A stretch of DNA of 58,174 nucleotides. Source: Candidatus Kuenenia stuttgartensis (GTDB lineage: Bacteria > Planctomycetota > Planctomycetia > Planctomycetales > Planctomycetaceae). The position numbers and the translations under genes are program-made. The notes under the pieces were generated by a model that saw only the letters and a program-made list of their open reading frames with translations, was not told the DNA's origin and ran no database searches. Every line of letters starts with the position of its first letter. The first letter of the stretch is position 1. Shown here in pieces: positions 8,829-17,080 of the stretch. The stretch covers positions 1 through 58,174 of the forward strand of contig CAMAWN010000010.1 in the NCBI GenBank assembly GCA_945861865.1, read 5' to 3'.

Positions 8829-10595
8829 TCATCGCAGTTTTCGGCCATCGCCGCTGAGCGGCGTGAGTGTCACGCGAGAGATGCGATAGCGGCAGTCATA
8901 GGCTCCCAGGAACAACGCGGAATCCGTTGGCGTTTTCCAATAGTCGGAGAGGCTCAGTCGTTTTGGGTCTCCTTGCCAGTGAATCAACTCGTGGCCGTCG
9001 CACGTCACGGTGACAGAGTCCTTTCGCATCGTGCAGACGATTTGCGACGGGCGGCCTTTCACCAACACCTCTCGTCGCACGGTGGTTGCGTTGCCGACGT
9101 TCTTATCGTCGATGTTCTCCAAGGCACTGGCCGGCGATCCTTTCTCCGCCGAGTAGTTCACCAACACCGCAAAGCGACGGCCACCGAAGCGTTGACCCAA
9201 GAGCAAACCATTCGGCTCGTCGAGTGGTTCGGCGATGACCGTCAATTCGTATTCGTCGGGAGGCTGATACGGCAGTTCGAGTCGTGCTCCGAATTGCTTC
9301 GGCGCGAGCAGATGCGTGCCATCCATTTGCCATTCGCCAGAGACTTTGTCTTTGGCGACATCGACCATCGCGAGCAAGTCGATCGCGTCTTGTGATCGAG
9401 TCGGTTTATCGACGGGCTTGTCGGTGATTCGCTTCGCGTCGGATGAAGTTGCGCCGGCCGGCGGAGTCGGGCCGACATCGGGCTTCTCACGGACTTGGAA
9501 GTAGCCCCACAGTTCGACATCGCGACCGTCATCAAGCATCGCATCGACTCGATAGCTCACCGGAGTCGCGCGATCAAAGCGGCCGAGTTCGACATTCTCA
9601 AGACGTGTGCCGTTGAGCTTCGGCGACTCAGTGATCTCCAGCCATGGGCCGAGCAAATCGGTTTGCATGCGGACTCGGCACGACTTCACGCGAGCCTGCT
9701 CCGGCCACGTCAGCTTGAGTGAAACCGGCTCATTCGGCTTCGGTACGCGCGGCTCCGGCAATGCGGTGAACGTCGAAAACAAATCGGCCTTTCGATCGAA
9801 CGCCTGCTCCGGCGGCTTCCAACCGAGCCGTTTCTTTTGGGCTTCGTCCAACCACGATTCGTTGATCCAGCCGTGGTACTGACCGAGGCTCATCACCGAG
9901 TTATTCCCTGGTTCGAGATGGGGCAGTCCGACCGTGTGGCCGCAACCTTCGTGATAGACGACGCAATCGGTTCCACTGTACGGCACTCGCCAGCCATCGG
10001 CACTGACCAGTCCCCAGCCGACGCCGCGATCCGCCAAGTAGGTGGCTCGCGCGCCACCCGCTTCCGCTCCGGGAAAATGCCGGCCGTTGGAGTAGTTTCC
10101 CTCGAATTTCCAGCCGCTGGCGCCGGTCGGTTTCACTCGGAAAAAATCGTCCAGCGGACGCCAATTGATCTCGCTGAGCACCAGCAGAATTGGAAACGCG
10201 GTTCGCTCGCCACGCCCGAACTGCAACTCGCCGTCCACCTCGCCGAGCGTCTGAAAGAAGATAAAGTTGGCATCGCCATTGCGTAGTTGTTCCGTCGTGC
10301 GTCCCGACCGAAACGGTTCCGGCCGCATCACCGCCTTCATCGACGACTGCCTCTGAAATTCGCGTTCGTGAAATCGCTCGATGCGGCGGCAGAAGTAACC
10401 GACTCGCTCTTTCCAATCCGGCAACGGCTCACGGTCGCTCGGTACGAAATAGACGACCGTGACTTCGATCTTCTCAATCGAGTGCTTGCCGTCCCAAGTT
10501 TTGACTTCCGCCAGCAACGGCCGCTGAAACATGCCGATGACAGCGAGAAACAACGCGGCAACAAGTTGCCGATTTCGAGTACGGACAGAACGCAT
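8829..10595 (-). CDS. Secreted metzincin-like protein of unknown substrate
   Basis: 588 residues with a signal peptide (about residues 11-29). It contains HEGCGHTVGLPH at 215-226, matching the metzincin zinc signature HExxHxxGxxH, with a possible Met-turn nine residues later (SVMSLG, M235). Conserved tryptophan/tyrosine-rich segments before it (GWGLVSADGWRVPYSGTD) have the look of a planctomycete-specific family. The C-terminal half lacks any motif I recognise but reads as beta-rich, probably a laminin-G/LamG-like or DUF1080-like jelly roll at about 410-580 (VNYSAEKGS, VTCDGHELIHWQGDP). Start supported by AGGAG upstream. A metalloprotease activity is inferred from the motif only; the rest of the fold is not recognised. 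Confidence 0.8.
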   Translation of the reverse strand: MRSVRTRNRQLVAALFLAVIGMFQRPLLAEVKTWDGKHSIEKIEVTVVYFVPSDREPLPDWKERVGYFCRRIERFHEREFQRQSSMKAVMRPEPFRSGRTTEQLRNGDANFIFFQTLGEVDGELQFGRGERTAFPILLVLSEINWRPLDDFFRVKPTGASGWKFEGNYSNGRHFPGAEAGGARATYLADRGVGWGLVSADGWRVPYSGTDCVVYHEGCGHTVGLPHLEPGNNSVMSLGQYHGWINESWLDEAQKKRLGWKPPEQAFDRKADLFSTFTALPEPRVPKPNEPVSLKLTWPEQARVKSCRVRMQTDLLGPWLEITESPKLNGTRLENVELGRFDRATPVSYRVDAMLDDGRDVELWGYFQVREKPDVGPTPPAGATSSDAKRITDKPVDKPTRSQDAIDLLAMVDVAKDKVSGEWQMDGTHLLAPKQFGARLELPYQPPDEYELTVIAEPLDEPNGLLLGQRFGGRRFAVLVNYSAEKGSPASALENIDDKNVGNATTVRREVLVKGRPSQIVCTMRKDSVTVTCDGHELIHWQGDPKRLSLSDYWKTPTDSALFLGAYDCRYRISRVTLTPLSGDGRKLR

Positions 10596-10772
10596 CGAAG
10601 AAACTCCTCAGTTGGACCCAATAGATTGTGATATTCACCAGCAGTTCGTCTTTGCTGAAGCTGGATTCCAGATTGCCGCCGCAGTCTCTTGAGCCGAGGA
10701 CTTTCCTTTGCAGGCAACGACCGAAATGGCGACACATAACCAAGCGGTCGATGTAGTGGCATGGTTCAAACC

Positions 10773-10806
10773 TTTGGAGTGCGGTGCTGACACACCGCAC
10801 TCCAAA
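10773..10806. terminator. Perfect 14-bp stem hairpin abutting a stop codon
   Basis: tttggagtgcggtg (10773-10786) and caccgcactccaaa (10793-10806) are exact reverse complements separated by a six-base loop. The right arm ends at the base before the TAA of the minus-strand DUF1501 gene (10807). There is no clear U-tract on the minus-strand exit side, so it may be a terminator, an RNA-stabilising hairpin, or another member of the window's palindromic repeats. Confidence 0.7.
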
Positions 10807-12234
10807 TTAGGCCAGCAGCGGCGTCAGCACCTTCGCCTCGTAGACGTCGGTCAGGCGTTCGTCTCGGCCGTGGACGTTGAAGGTGACTCGCTTGTGATCG
10901 AGGCCGAGTTGGTGCAGGACCGTGGCGTGGAGGTCGGCGACCATCGTGCGGTTCTCGACGGCGTGGTAGCCGAGTTCGTCGGTCGCGCCGTAAGCCTGTC
11001 CGCCGCGAATGCCGCCGCCGGCGAGCCACATTGAAAAGCCTTGCTTGTGGTGATCGCGACCGTCGCCGGATTGGCTGACTGGCGTGCGACCGAACTCGCC
11101 GCCCCAGACGAGCAGCGTGCTGTCGAGCAGCCCGCGCTGCTTCAGGTCTTTCAGCAACGCGGCGGTCGGCAGATCGGTGCGGTCGCAGCAATTCCTCGTG
11201 GTCTCGGCGTTCTTGGCGTGCGTGTCCCAGATTTGGCCTTCGATGAAGATTTGAACGTAACGCACGCCGCGCTCGACCAATCGTCGAGCGATCAAGCAGC
11301 GGCGGCCGTAGCTGTCCGTCGGTTGCTTGCCGATGCCGTAAGCGGCTTGAGTGTCGGCGGTCTCCTGGGTGAGGTCGAGAGCCTCACCGGCATGAAGCTG
11401 CATTCGCGCGGCCATCTCATAGCTGGCGATGCGAGCCTCCAAGTCGGGCGCGATGCGTGGGTGATTCGCCAAGTGCTCGTCGTTCAGTTTCGACAGCAGT
11501 TCGCGCCGCAATCGCTGCGTGTTGTCGGAGACGGGACTTGGCGGTTGCAGATACAGAATCGGAGTGCCCGTGTGACGGAAATGAACTCCCTGATAGCGCG
11601 GCGGCAGGAAGCCGCTCGACCAATTCCGCGTCCCGTCGATCGGCAAGGCGTTGTCGGTTCGTAGCACGACGTAGGCTGGAAGGTTCTGATTCTCGCTGCC
11701 GAGCGCATAGCTGACCCAGGCTCCGATCGTCGGCCGGCCGGTGACGATGCGGCCGGTGTGGATTTGCCAGAGAGCTTGTTCGTGATTGTTGTGCTCGGTG
11801 TGCATCGAGCGGACAACGGCGATGTCGTCGGCACACATCGCTGTGTGCGGCAGGAGTTCGCTGTATTCGACGCCGCATTCGCCATACGGCCGAAACTTGA
11901 ACGGCGATCCGAGCAGATTGCCGTGCGACGAGATCTTCACCAGATCGGTGAAGTACTTCGGCATCGGCTTGCCGTCCTGCTTGTTGAGTTCAGGCTTCGG
12001 ATCGAGCAAATCCATGTGACTCGGCCCGCCATGCTGAAAGAGCTGGATGACGGCTTTCGCCCGCGGTGGGAAGTGAAAGCCGCCCGCTTTTCCCGACGAG
12101 TCCTCCGCTTTCGCCGCCTCTTCGCAGAGCATTCCGCCGAGAGCCACACCGGCAAAGCCAGCAGCGCCGCGAGTGAACAAATCGCGGCGAGAGAGGACGT
12201 CGGCCAAGGTCGTCGAGGTTGAATTCCAAAACAT
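10807..12234 (-). CDS. DUF1501 family protein with Tat signal
   Basis: 475 residues from ATG at 12234 (MFWNSTSTTLADVLSRRDLF). This start is chosen because GAGGA lies eight bases upstream and the longer reading would run back into the preceding gene. The leader has LSRRDLFTRG followed by a hydrophobic run, a Tat signal. DUF1501 blocks include QLFQHGGPSHMDLLDPKPEL, IWDTHAKN and WGGEFGRTPVSQSGDGRDHH. It starts 13 bases after the stop of the DUF1549/1553 gene on the same strand, forming the classic planctomycete pair that is probably translated from one mRNA and exported to act together. Substrate unknown. Confidence 0.93.
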   Translation of the reverse strand: MFWNSTSTTLADVLSRRDLFTRGAAGFAGVALGGMLCEEAAKAEDSSGKAGGFHFPPRAKAVIQLFQHGGPSHMDLLDPKPELNKQDGKPMPKYFTDLVKISSHGNLLGSPFKFRPYGECGVEYSELLPHTAMCADDIAVVRSMHTEHNNHEQALWQIHTGRIVTGRPTIGAWVSYALGSENQNLPAYVVLRTDNALPIDGTRNWSSGFLPPRYQGVHFRHTGTPILYLQPPSPVSDNTQRLRRELLSKLNDEHLANHPRIAPDLEARIASYEMAARMQLHAGEALDLTQETADTQAAYGIGKQPTDSYGRRCLIARRLVERGVRYVQIFIEGQIWDTHAKNAETTRNCCDRTDLPTAALLKDLKQRGLLDSTLLVWGGEFGRTPVSQSGDGRDHHKQGFSMWLAGGGIRGGQAYGATDELGYHAVENRTMVADLHATVLHQLGLDHKRVTFNVHGRDERLTDVYEAKVLTPLLA

Positions 12235-12247
12235 GATTTGTCCTCGC

Positions 12248-14896
12248 TCAAGGCACATAAACGAACTCGTTGCTGTTGAGTAAGACCAACGCCACTTGTC
12301 GCCAAGCGGCTTTGAGTGCCGTTTCCTTTTCGGGATCGGTTGCCGTGGGTTTGTTCGCGAGTTGTTCTCGCGACAGTTCGGACAGGGAGCGGACGATGTT
12401 GTCCGTTTCTTTCGCCGACGGCTCGCGAGTGAACAGCAGACGGTACGCAAACCGAATGCGGTCGTGGTCGGTCGCGGCGGCGGACCAGACTCGATCCGCA
12501 AGTCCGCCGGCCGCGCGATCGGCAGCCGGGCCGTGCAGCATGGCGAGAGCTTGCAGCGGGACGGTCGAGACAGACCGCTCCGGGCAATTGACTTCCATGA
12601 GCGGCGTGTCGAAGAGTTCCAACATTGTGAGATGCTGGCTGCGGCGCACGATTTGGTAGATCGAGCGGCGGCGGCCAGGCTCGTCGTCGGTGTCGATGAC
12701 CGAACCGTCCCCTTGCGCGGCGACGTTCGCCCACTTGCCGAACTGGGTCGGATTCAGATGAGCGGAGACCGATAACAAACTGTCGCGCACAACTTCGCCT
12801 TGATGCCGCTTCGGCGACCAGGCGCTCAGCCAGATGTTGTCCGAATCGAGTTGCTGTTTGGTCGCGTCGATGTCGGCCGATTGGCGATAGGCGGCAGAGG
12901 TGACGATCAGGCGGTGGAGGCGCTTTTGAGAAAATGAATTCGGAATGCGGAATTCGGAATGCTGAAGGTCTGCATTCGTTCCGCCCTCCGAATTTCGTCC
13001 GCTGAATTCAACCGCGAGCCAATCGAGCAATTCGGGATGCGTCGGTTTAGCTCCGCTGCGGCCGAAGTTGGCGATGGTCGGGACGATGCCACGGCCGAAG
13101 TGCGCGGCCCACAGACGATTCACATGCACGCGAGCGAGCAGCGGGTGTTCGGGCGATGTCAGCCATTTCGCCAGTGCAGTGCGGCGGCCAGACGTTTTGT
13201 AGCCGGCTTGTGGCGTGAGTTGGAATCCAGCGGACGCGAGTACCTCGACCACGCCAGGAGCGACTTCCGCTCCGGGTTTGTTGTAATCGCCGCGCCGCAG
13301 GATGTGGCCGACAGCGGCTTTCTCGTCGAGGTCGGCCAGTCCACGAATGCGCGTGATCGTCTTTTTTTGCGCTGCTTCGGCGGCCAGCTCAGCTTTGAGT
13401 TTGGCGGAGTCATCGCGGTAATCGCTGAAGCGCGTGGCGAGGTCGGCATCGGTCAGTGAGACGCTCGCAAGGCCATGTTGTTCGATGAGTTTCTTTTGCT
13501 CGTCATTGCGTTTGGCAGGTTCGACGATCAGAGCGGCAATGAGCTTGTCGAGTTGGGCTTGATCGGCTGTCGGCTCTTGAGCGATCCGTTTCTGTCGAAA
13601 TCGCAAAGTGAGTTCGTTGAGCGATGCCGTGAACGCGGCGATTCGCGCGTCGGCTTGTTGATTGTGAGCGTTGATGCGAGTCTCCTCCGCTTCGGTCGCC
13701 AGCGGGATGCCGCGCACATCGGACGGTTGCCAGCGAGCGGGATCGAGCGCCCCGCCGAAGACCGCTTGCAGTGAGTAATAGTCACGCTGTGAGATCGGAT
13801 CGAACTTGTGCGAGTGACAGCGAGCACAATGCACGGTCAGGCCGAGGAACGTCGTGCCGACAATCTGCATCGTGTCGGCCAGGACTTGATGGACCTCGTT
13901 CGGCTCGATGTAGCCGGGATACGTCGGGTCGAGCGCCGTTCGCAGGAAGCCGGTTGCCACGAGTTGATCGTAGACCTCCGGAGTGATCTCATCCACTCGC
14001 CGCCAGTCGCTGAGTTCATCTCCCGCCAACTGCTGCGTCACGAATTGGTCATACGGCAGATCGCTGTTGAGCACTCGAATCACCCAATCGCGATACCGCC
14101 ACGCTTCGGGCCGCAACTTATCCGCCGCGAGGTAGCCATCCGAGTCGGCATATCCCGCGATGTCGAGCCACTGTCGGCCCCAACGTTCGCCGAACCGAGG
14201 GGATGCCAACAGCTGATCCACAACTTTTTCGTAGGCGTCGGGGGACTTGTCGGCGAGGAACTCATCCAATTCATCAAGCGTCGGCGGCAGGCCGAGCAGA
14301 TCGAAGGTCACTCGTCGCAGCAGCACAGGTTTGGAAGCTTCCGCGTTGAACGACAGATCCTTCTCGGCCAACTTGGCGAGGGCGAATCGATCAATGGGAT
14401 TTGAGATTTGAGAATTCAAATTTGAGAGTTGAGGTACTGGCGGTCGCTTCGGTGCCTGGAAGGCCCAGAAGGTTCGGTCTTCATCGGACAGTCGGCTGGC
14501 TTGTTCGGCTTCGTCGATCGGCGATTCTTTTTCGCCGACGGTCTTGGCTCCGGTCGCGATCCAGCGTCTCAGCAGAGCCTTCTGTTTGTCATCGAGCCGG
14601 CCTTCGTCCTTGGGCGGCATCTCATCGGCCACGATCTTTTGGATGAGCAAACTTTCGTCCGGCTTCTCCGCGACGAAGCCCGCTCCGCTGTCGCCACCTT
14701 TGAGAACCAAAAACCTGCGCCGCAGATCCAAACCCGCTTCGAGCTTCCCGTCGCCATGACACTTCACACAGCGCGCTTCAAGAATCGGCACGATGTCGGA
14801 TTCGAATTTTGGAGCCGGTGTTTCCTCAGCGGCGGCGCGCGGTGAAACGCCAAACCCGCTCAGTAACATGGTGAGCAACGAAAGCCACAGACGCAT
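12248..14896 (-). CDS. Secreted cytochrome-type / DUF1549 / DUF1553 protein with repeat-derived inserts
   Basis: 882 residues from ATG at 14896, chosen over the ATG six bases earlier because AAAGGGG is eight bases from this one but only two from the other. Signal peptide at 1-23. Cytochrome-like domain about 30-115 with CVKCH at 43-47 and the MPPKDEGRL block; DUF1549 about 165-370 with a second CxxCH (CARCHSHKFDPIS); a helical segment about 400-520; DUF1553 to the end (LLNSNEFVYVP). Two stretches look foreign: QLSNLNSQISN at about 154-164 in the linker before DUF1549, and SGRNSEGGTNADLQ...FRIPNSFS at about 630-653 just before KRLHRLIVTS; both coincide with repetitive DNA (see 14400-14440 and 12936-13009). 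Pairs with the DUF1501 gene downstream. Enzymatic role not established. Confidence 0.92.
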   Translation of the reverse strand: MRLWLSLLTMLLSGFGVSPRAAAEETPAPKFESDIVPILEARCVKCHGDGKLEAGLDLRRRFLVLKGGDSGAGFVAEKPDESLLIQKIVADEMPPKDEGRLDDKQKALLRRWIATGAKTVGEKESPIDEAEQASRLSDEDRTFWAFQAPKRPPVPQLSNLNSQISNPIDRFALAKLAEKDLSFNAEASKPVLLRRVTFDLLGLPPTLDELDEFLADKSPDAYEKVVDQLLASPRFGERWGRQWLDIAGYADSDGYLAADKLRPEAWRYRDWVIRVLNSDLPYDQFVTQQLAGDELSDWRRVDEITPEVYDQLVATGFLRTALDPTYPGYIEPNEVHQVLADTMQIVGTTFLGLTVHCARCHSHKFDPISQRDYYSLQAVFGGALDPARWQPSDVRGIPLATEAEETRINAHNQQADARIAAFTASLNELTLRFRQKRIAQEPTADQAQLDKLIAALIVEPAKRNDEQKKLIEQHGLASVSLTDADLATRFSDYRDDSAKLKAELAAEAAQKKTITRIRGLADLDEKAAVGHILRRGDYNKPGAEVAPGVVEVLASAGFQLTPQAGYKTSGRRTALAKWLTSPEHPLLARVHVNRLWAAHFGRGIVPTIANFGRSGAKPTHPELLDWLAVEFSGRNSEGGTNADLQHSEFRIPNSFSQKRLHRLIVTSAAYRQSADIDATKQQLDSDNIWLSAWSPKRHQGEVVRDSLLSVSAHLNPTQFGKWANVAAQGDGSVIDTDDEPGRRRSIYQIVRRSQHLTMLELFDTPLMEVNCPERSVSTVPLQALAMLHGPAADRAAGGLADRVWSAAATDHDRIRFAYRLLFTREPSAKETDNIVRSLSELSREQLANKPTATDPEKETALKAAWRQVALVLLNSNEFVYVP
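12936..13009. repeat. Palindromic repeat inside a DUF1553 coding region
   Basis: 12936-12962 contains gaattcggaatgcggaattcggaatgc-type sequence (two tandem gaattcggaatgc units) and pairs imperfectly with 12972-13009. It encodes, in frame, about 24 residues (ending HSEFRIPNS) immediately before the conserved HRLIVTS motif. The paralogue at 4668 has only a short loop here, so the segment is best read as an insertion. Confidence 0.7.
14400..14440. repeat. Low-complexity (tttgaga)-type repeat inside a DUF1549 linker
   Basis: The stretch is built from variants of tttgag/ctcaaa (tttgagatttgagaattcaa then atttgagagttgag), clearly different in composition from flanking codons. It encodes LSNLNSQISN in frame between the proline-rich linker and NPIDRFALAKL. 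Probable insertion of an intergenic-type repeat at a permissive linker. Confidence 0.6.
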
Positions 14897-15032
14897 CGTC
14901 ATCGCCCCTTTCTCGCAGAACCGCGATCCGGCAACGGCATCAGTTTGGCCGGAGCTGCTTTGCAGCGGAAGCGCAAAGGCAGGTTCGCAGTTCAATCTCC
15001 CAATTTGCGGCGGTTTGTGTTTCCTGTGGCGA

Positions 15033-15500
15033 TCACAGCGGATCAGCCGAGTCAGCGGACTCGTAGGACCAGCCGCACTTCGGGCAAGTGACTTCGGAGT
15101 CTGCCATGATCGCGTCGCAGGCCAGGCAGCGAGTTGTTTCGATTGGCTCCGGTGCGGCGATAGCATCGGGACTCAGAGCGGCTAATGCGATTCCCACGAG
15201 GCCCAGACTCGCGGCGGTCATTGTGATTGCGGTCTCGTGAGGCTTCATTCCGAGGAGATCGCGTTCGCTGTGGTCCGTCTGGCCGATAATCGCTCGCGCG
15301 GTGGCGAGTTGCGATTCCTCGACCATCAGGCGTGGGGCAGACGACCAACCAGGAGGGACATCCCCGATTGCCCCTTGCAGCGATTCGTTTTCGATGATGA
15401 CGCGAATTCCGGCCTCCTCCAACGCCAATCGCAAGGCATGCGCCTGGATCGGATGGGCGGCTCGGTAGGCTTCGACGAATTTGAGATTGGCTGTTGGCAT
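15033..15500 (-). CDS. DUF2007-like signal-transducing protein with C-terminal zinc ribbon
   Basis: 155 residues from ATG at 15500 (MPTANLKFVEAYRAAHPIQA); the ATG six bases earlier touches the GAGGAG sequence, whereas 15500 sits six bases after it. Residues 1-75 match the DUF2007 fold (HALRLALEEAGIRVIIENE, SAPRLMVEESQLATARAII). A single hydrophobic segment (about 92-110) follows, then a zinc ribbon CLACDAIMADSEVTCPKCGW at the C-terminus. Function unknown; zinc-ribbon DUF2007 proteins are thought to be regulatory. It begins just after the VOC gene on the same strand and would overlap its restored 3' end region closely, so the two are likely co-transcribed. Confidence 0.82.
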   Translation of the reverse strand: MPTANLKFVEAYRAAHPIQAHALRLALEEAGIRVIIENESLQGAIGDVPPGWSSAPRLMVEESQLATARAIIGQTDHSERDLLGMKPHETAITMTAASLGLVGIALAALSPDAIAAPEPIETTRCLACDAIMADSEVTCPKCGWSYESADSADPL

Positions 15501-15530
15501 GGGCATCTCCTCAAGAATGCAATTCGCTCA

Positions 15531-15887
15531 TCAACGCCAGAGTGTTGCCGTCGAGGTCATGAAAAAAGCCATCCAGAGTTCGTGATCCGGCATCTTGGCG
15601 ATCAAGTGTGGCGGAGCGATGAACTCGACGCCGCGAGCGGTCAGCGTTTGATGCGTCTCGTGGAGGTCAGGGACTTTGAAGTACAGGATCGAACTGGGGT
15701 GATCGAACTCTGTTTTCTCCGGAATGCCAAGCATCAGCCGCACTCCGCCGCAATCGAAGAACACCATCTTCGGCACCTCGAACAACAGCCGCAGGCCGAG
15801 CGTGTCGCGATAAAACGCGACCGCCTTCGGAATGTCATGCACGATGATTGCGATCTGACGGATCTGGCTGTGGCTAAGGTCACTCAT
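15531..15887 (-). CDS. VOC family protein, C-terminus lost by a one-base homopolymer frameshift
   Basis: 118 residues as read, beginning MSDLSHSQIRQIAIIVHDIP, a clear single-domain glyoxalase-like (VOC) protein. The reading ends with a nonsensical tail (MTSTATLWR). At 15562-15567 the minus strand has a run of six T; one more T would continue as HELWMAFFHDLDGNTLALMS and stop at 15511-15513, restoring the canonical last beta-strand, including the DGN turn and the terminal Glu that serves as a metal ligand in this fold. So this is either a sequencing error, a true inactivation, or a slippery site. A restored gene would end 11 bases before the DUF2007-like gene's start. Substrate not predictable. 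Confidence 0.85.
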   Translation of the reverse strand: MSDLSHSQIRQIAIIVHDIPKAVAFYRDTLGLRLLFEVPKMVFFDCGGVRLMLGIPEKTEFDHPSSILYFKVPDLHETHQTLTARGVEFIAPPHLIAKMPDHELWMAFFMTSTATLWR

Positions 15888-16005
15888 CGCACGTTTCTCG
15901 TTCTTGAGCCATGAGTTTCGGGCGGTCTCGCGTCAGTTTATGCTGCCGACTGACGTTCGGTGAGGGTGCCGGACGAGATTTCACCCATTCCAGGAGAGAC
16001 GCATC

Positions 16006-16440
16006 ATGAAGTTGAATTCCCTGTCCGCGTGGGGCCTCGTGCTGAGCATGTTGCTGGCTATCGTTGCCTTGCGGTCGAATATCACCATTGGCGAGGAACC
16101 GAAAATGCCAGGAGTCTTTGAACTGCGAACGTACACAACTCTGGAAGGCCGCTTGCCGAATCTGAATGCTCGGTTCAAGAACCACACGCTGAAGCTGTTC
16201 GAGAAGCACGGCATGAAGAACGTCATGTACTGGACGCCGACCGATGAGAAGACCGCGAACAACACGCTGATCTACGTCATCTGGCACGCCAGTCCCGAAG
16301 CGGCCAAGAAGTCATGGGACGGTTTCCGCGCCGATCCGGATTGGATCAAGGCCCGTGATGCGTCCGAGAAGGATGGCAAGATCGTGGCCAAGGTCGAGTC
16401 GGTCTACATGAAGGCGACGGAGTATTCGCCGAAGCCGTGA
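16006..16440 (+). CDS. Secreted NIPSNAP-family protein
   Basis: 144 residues. Signal peptide at the N-terminus (LVLSMLLAIVALRS). The mature part is a single NIPSNAP (ferredoxin-like dimeric alpha/beta barrel) domain: FELRTYTTLEGRLPNLNARF, LFEKHGMKNVMYWTP, and the closing WDGFRADPDWIKARDASEKD. GGAGAG precedes the ATG. NIPSNAP proteins are small dimeric proteins of unclear function related to ABM/EthD folds; exported versions are frequent in planctomycetes. Convergent with the GNAT gene, with a palindrome between them. Confidence 0.9.
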   Translation: MKLNSLSAWGLVLSMLLAIVALRSNITIGEEPKMPGVFELRTYTTLEGRLPNLNARFKNHTLKLFEKHGMKNVMYWTPTDEKTANNTLIYVIWHASPEAAKKSWDGFRADPDWIKARDASEKDGKIVAKVESVYMKATEYSPKP

Positions 16441-16450
16441 ACACAATGTC

Positions 16451-16511
16451 GTCACGTTCGCTAGAACGTGGGCACTCCAGCGATGACCCACGCTCTGACG
16501 AGCGTGGCTAC
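16451..16511. repeat. Palindromic repeat between convergent genes, family E
   Basis: gtcacgttcgctagaacgtggg (16451-16472) pairs imperfectly with cccacgctctgacgagcgtggctac (16487-16511). Each arm is itself a small hairpin (acgttcgctagaacgt; cgctctgacgagcg). It fills the gap between two convergent stop codons (16440 and 16515), so it could serve as a bidirectional terminator. Confidence 0.65.
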
Positions 16512-16514
16512 GAC

Positions 16515-16982
16515 TCACAATTCCGCCACGAAGTGAATTTGCCGGGCGACCTCGCGGAAGCCGAACGATGTGTAGAGGTGCTCGCCGACCGCGTTTTGTT
16601 CCAGCGTTTCGATCTTGGCGTGTGTCAGTCCGCTTTCACGGAAGTGCTGCAAGGCGAATTCGATCAGCTTGCGGCCTAAGCCTTGGCCTCGGCTGTCGGC
16701 TTCCAGCGCGAGGTTGGGGATGTGACCGATCCCCGCCTCGTGATCTTGCCACGTTGTGATGCAGCCGACGATTCGACCGTCGATTTCCGCGACGAAGATG
16801 CCGCTCGGATCGCGAGCGGAGTCTTCGTCCAAATGCCGAGCCTTCCGCCATTGCCAGTCGTGGCCGTGGATTGGTCCGAAGAGTTTCTGCATTCCTTGGT
16901 CAATCGACACGCCGTCGAACGCGGCGACGGTGATCCGCTTCAGGGTTGGCAAGTCGTCAGGACGGAATGGGCGGATGAGCAT
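16515..16982 (-). CDS. GNAT family N-acetyltransferase
   Basis: 155 residues from ATG at 16982 (MLIRPFRPDDLPTLKRITV), the start fitting the first beta-strand of the GNAT fold; longer readings add an unrelated basic tail. Motif A is visible as LALEADSRGQGLGRKLIEFA (acetyl-CoA pyrophosphate loop Gly-Gln-Gly-Leu-Gly), followed by AKIETLEQNAVGEHLYTSFG. Cytoplasmic. Divergent from the Uma2 gene with about 100 bases between. Acceptor substrate unknown. Confidence 0.9.
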   Translation of the reverse strand: MLIRPFRPDDLPTLKRITVAAFDGVSIDQGMQKLFGPIHGHDWQWRKARHLDEDSARDPSGIFVAEIDGRIVGCITTWQDHEAGIGHIPNLALEADSRGQGLGRKLIEFALQHFRESGLTHAKIETLEQNAVGEHLYTSFGFREVARQIHFVAEL

Positions 16983-17080
16983 GGTGCGGATTGCTCCGTT
17001 GTCCGTTGTTTGCAGAACGGCACAGCGTATCATTCTTGCCTGTTGGATCGCAGCCACGGACCACGAACCACCGCCTTGCC

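Noticed and set aside
10773..10806. Riboswitch
   Set aside because: A single perfect stem at a gene end with no conserved aptamer elements; terminator or repeat is simpler.
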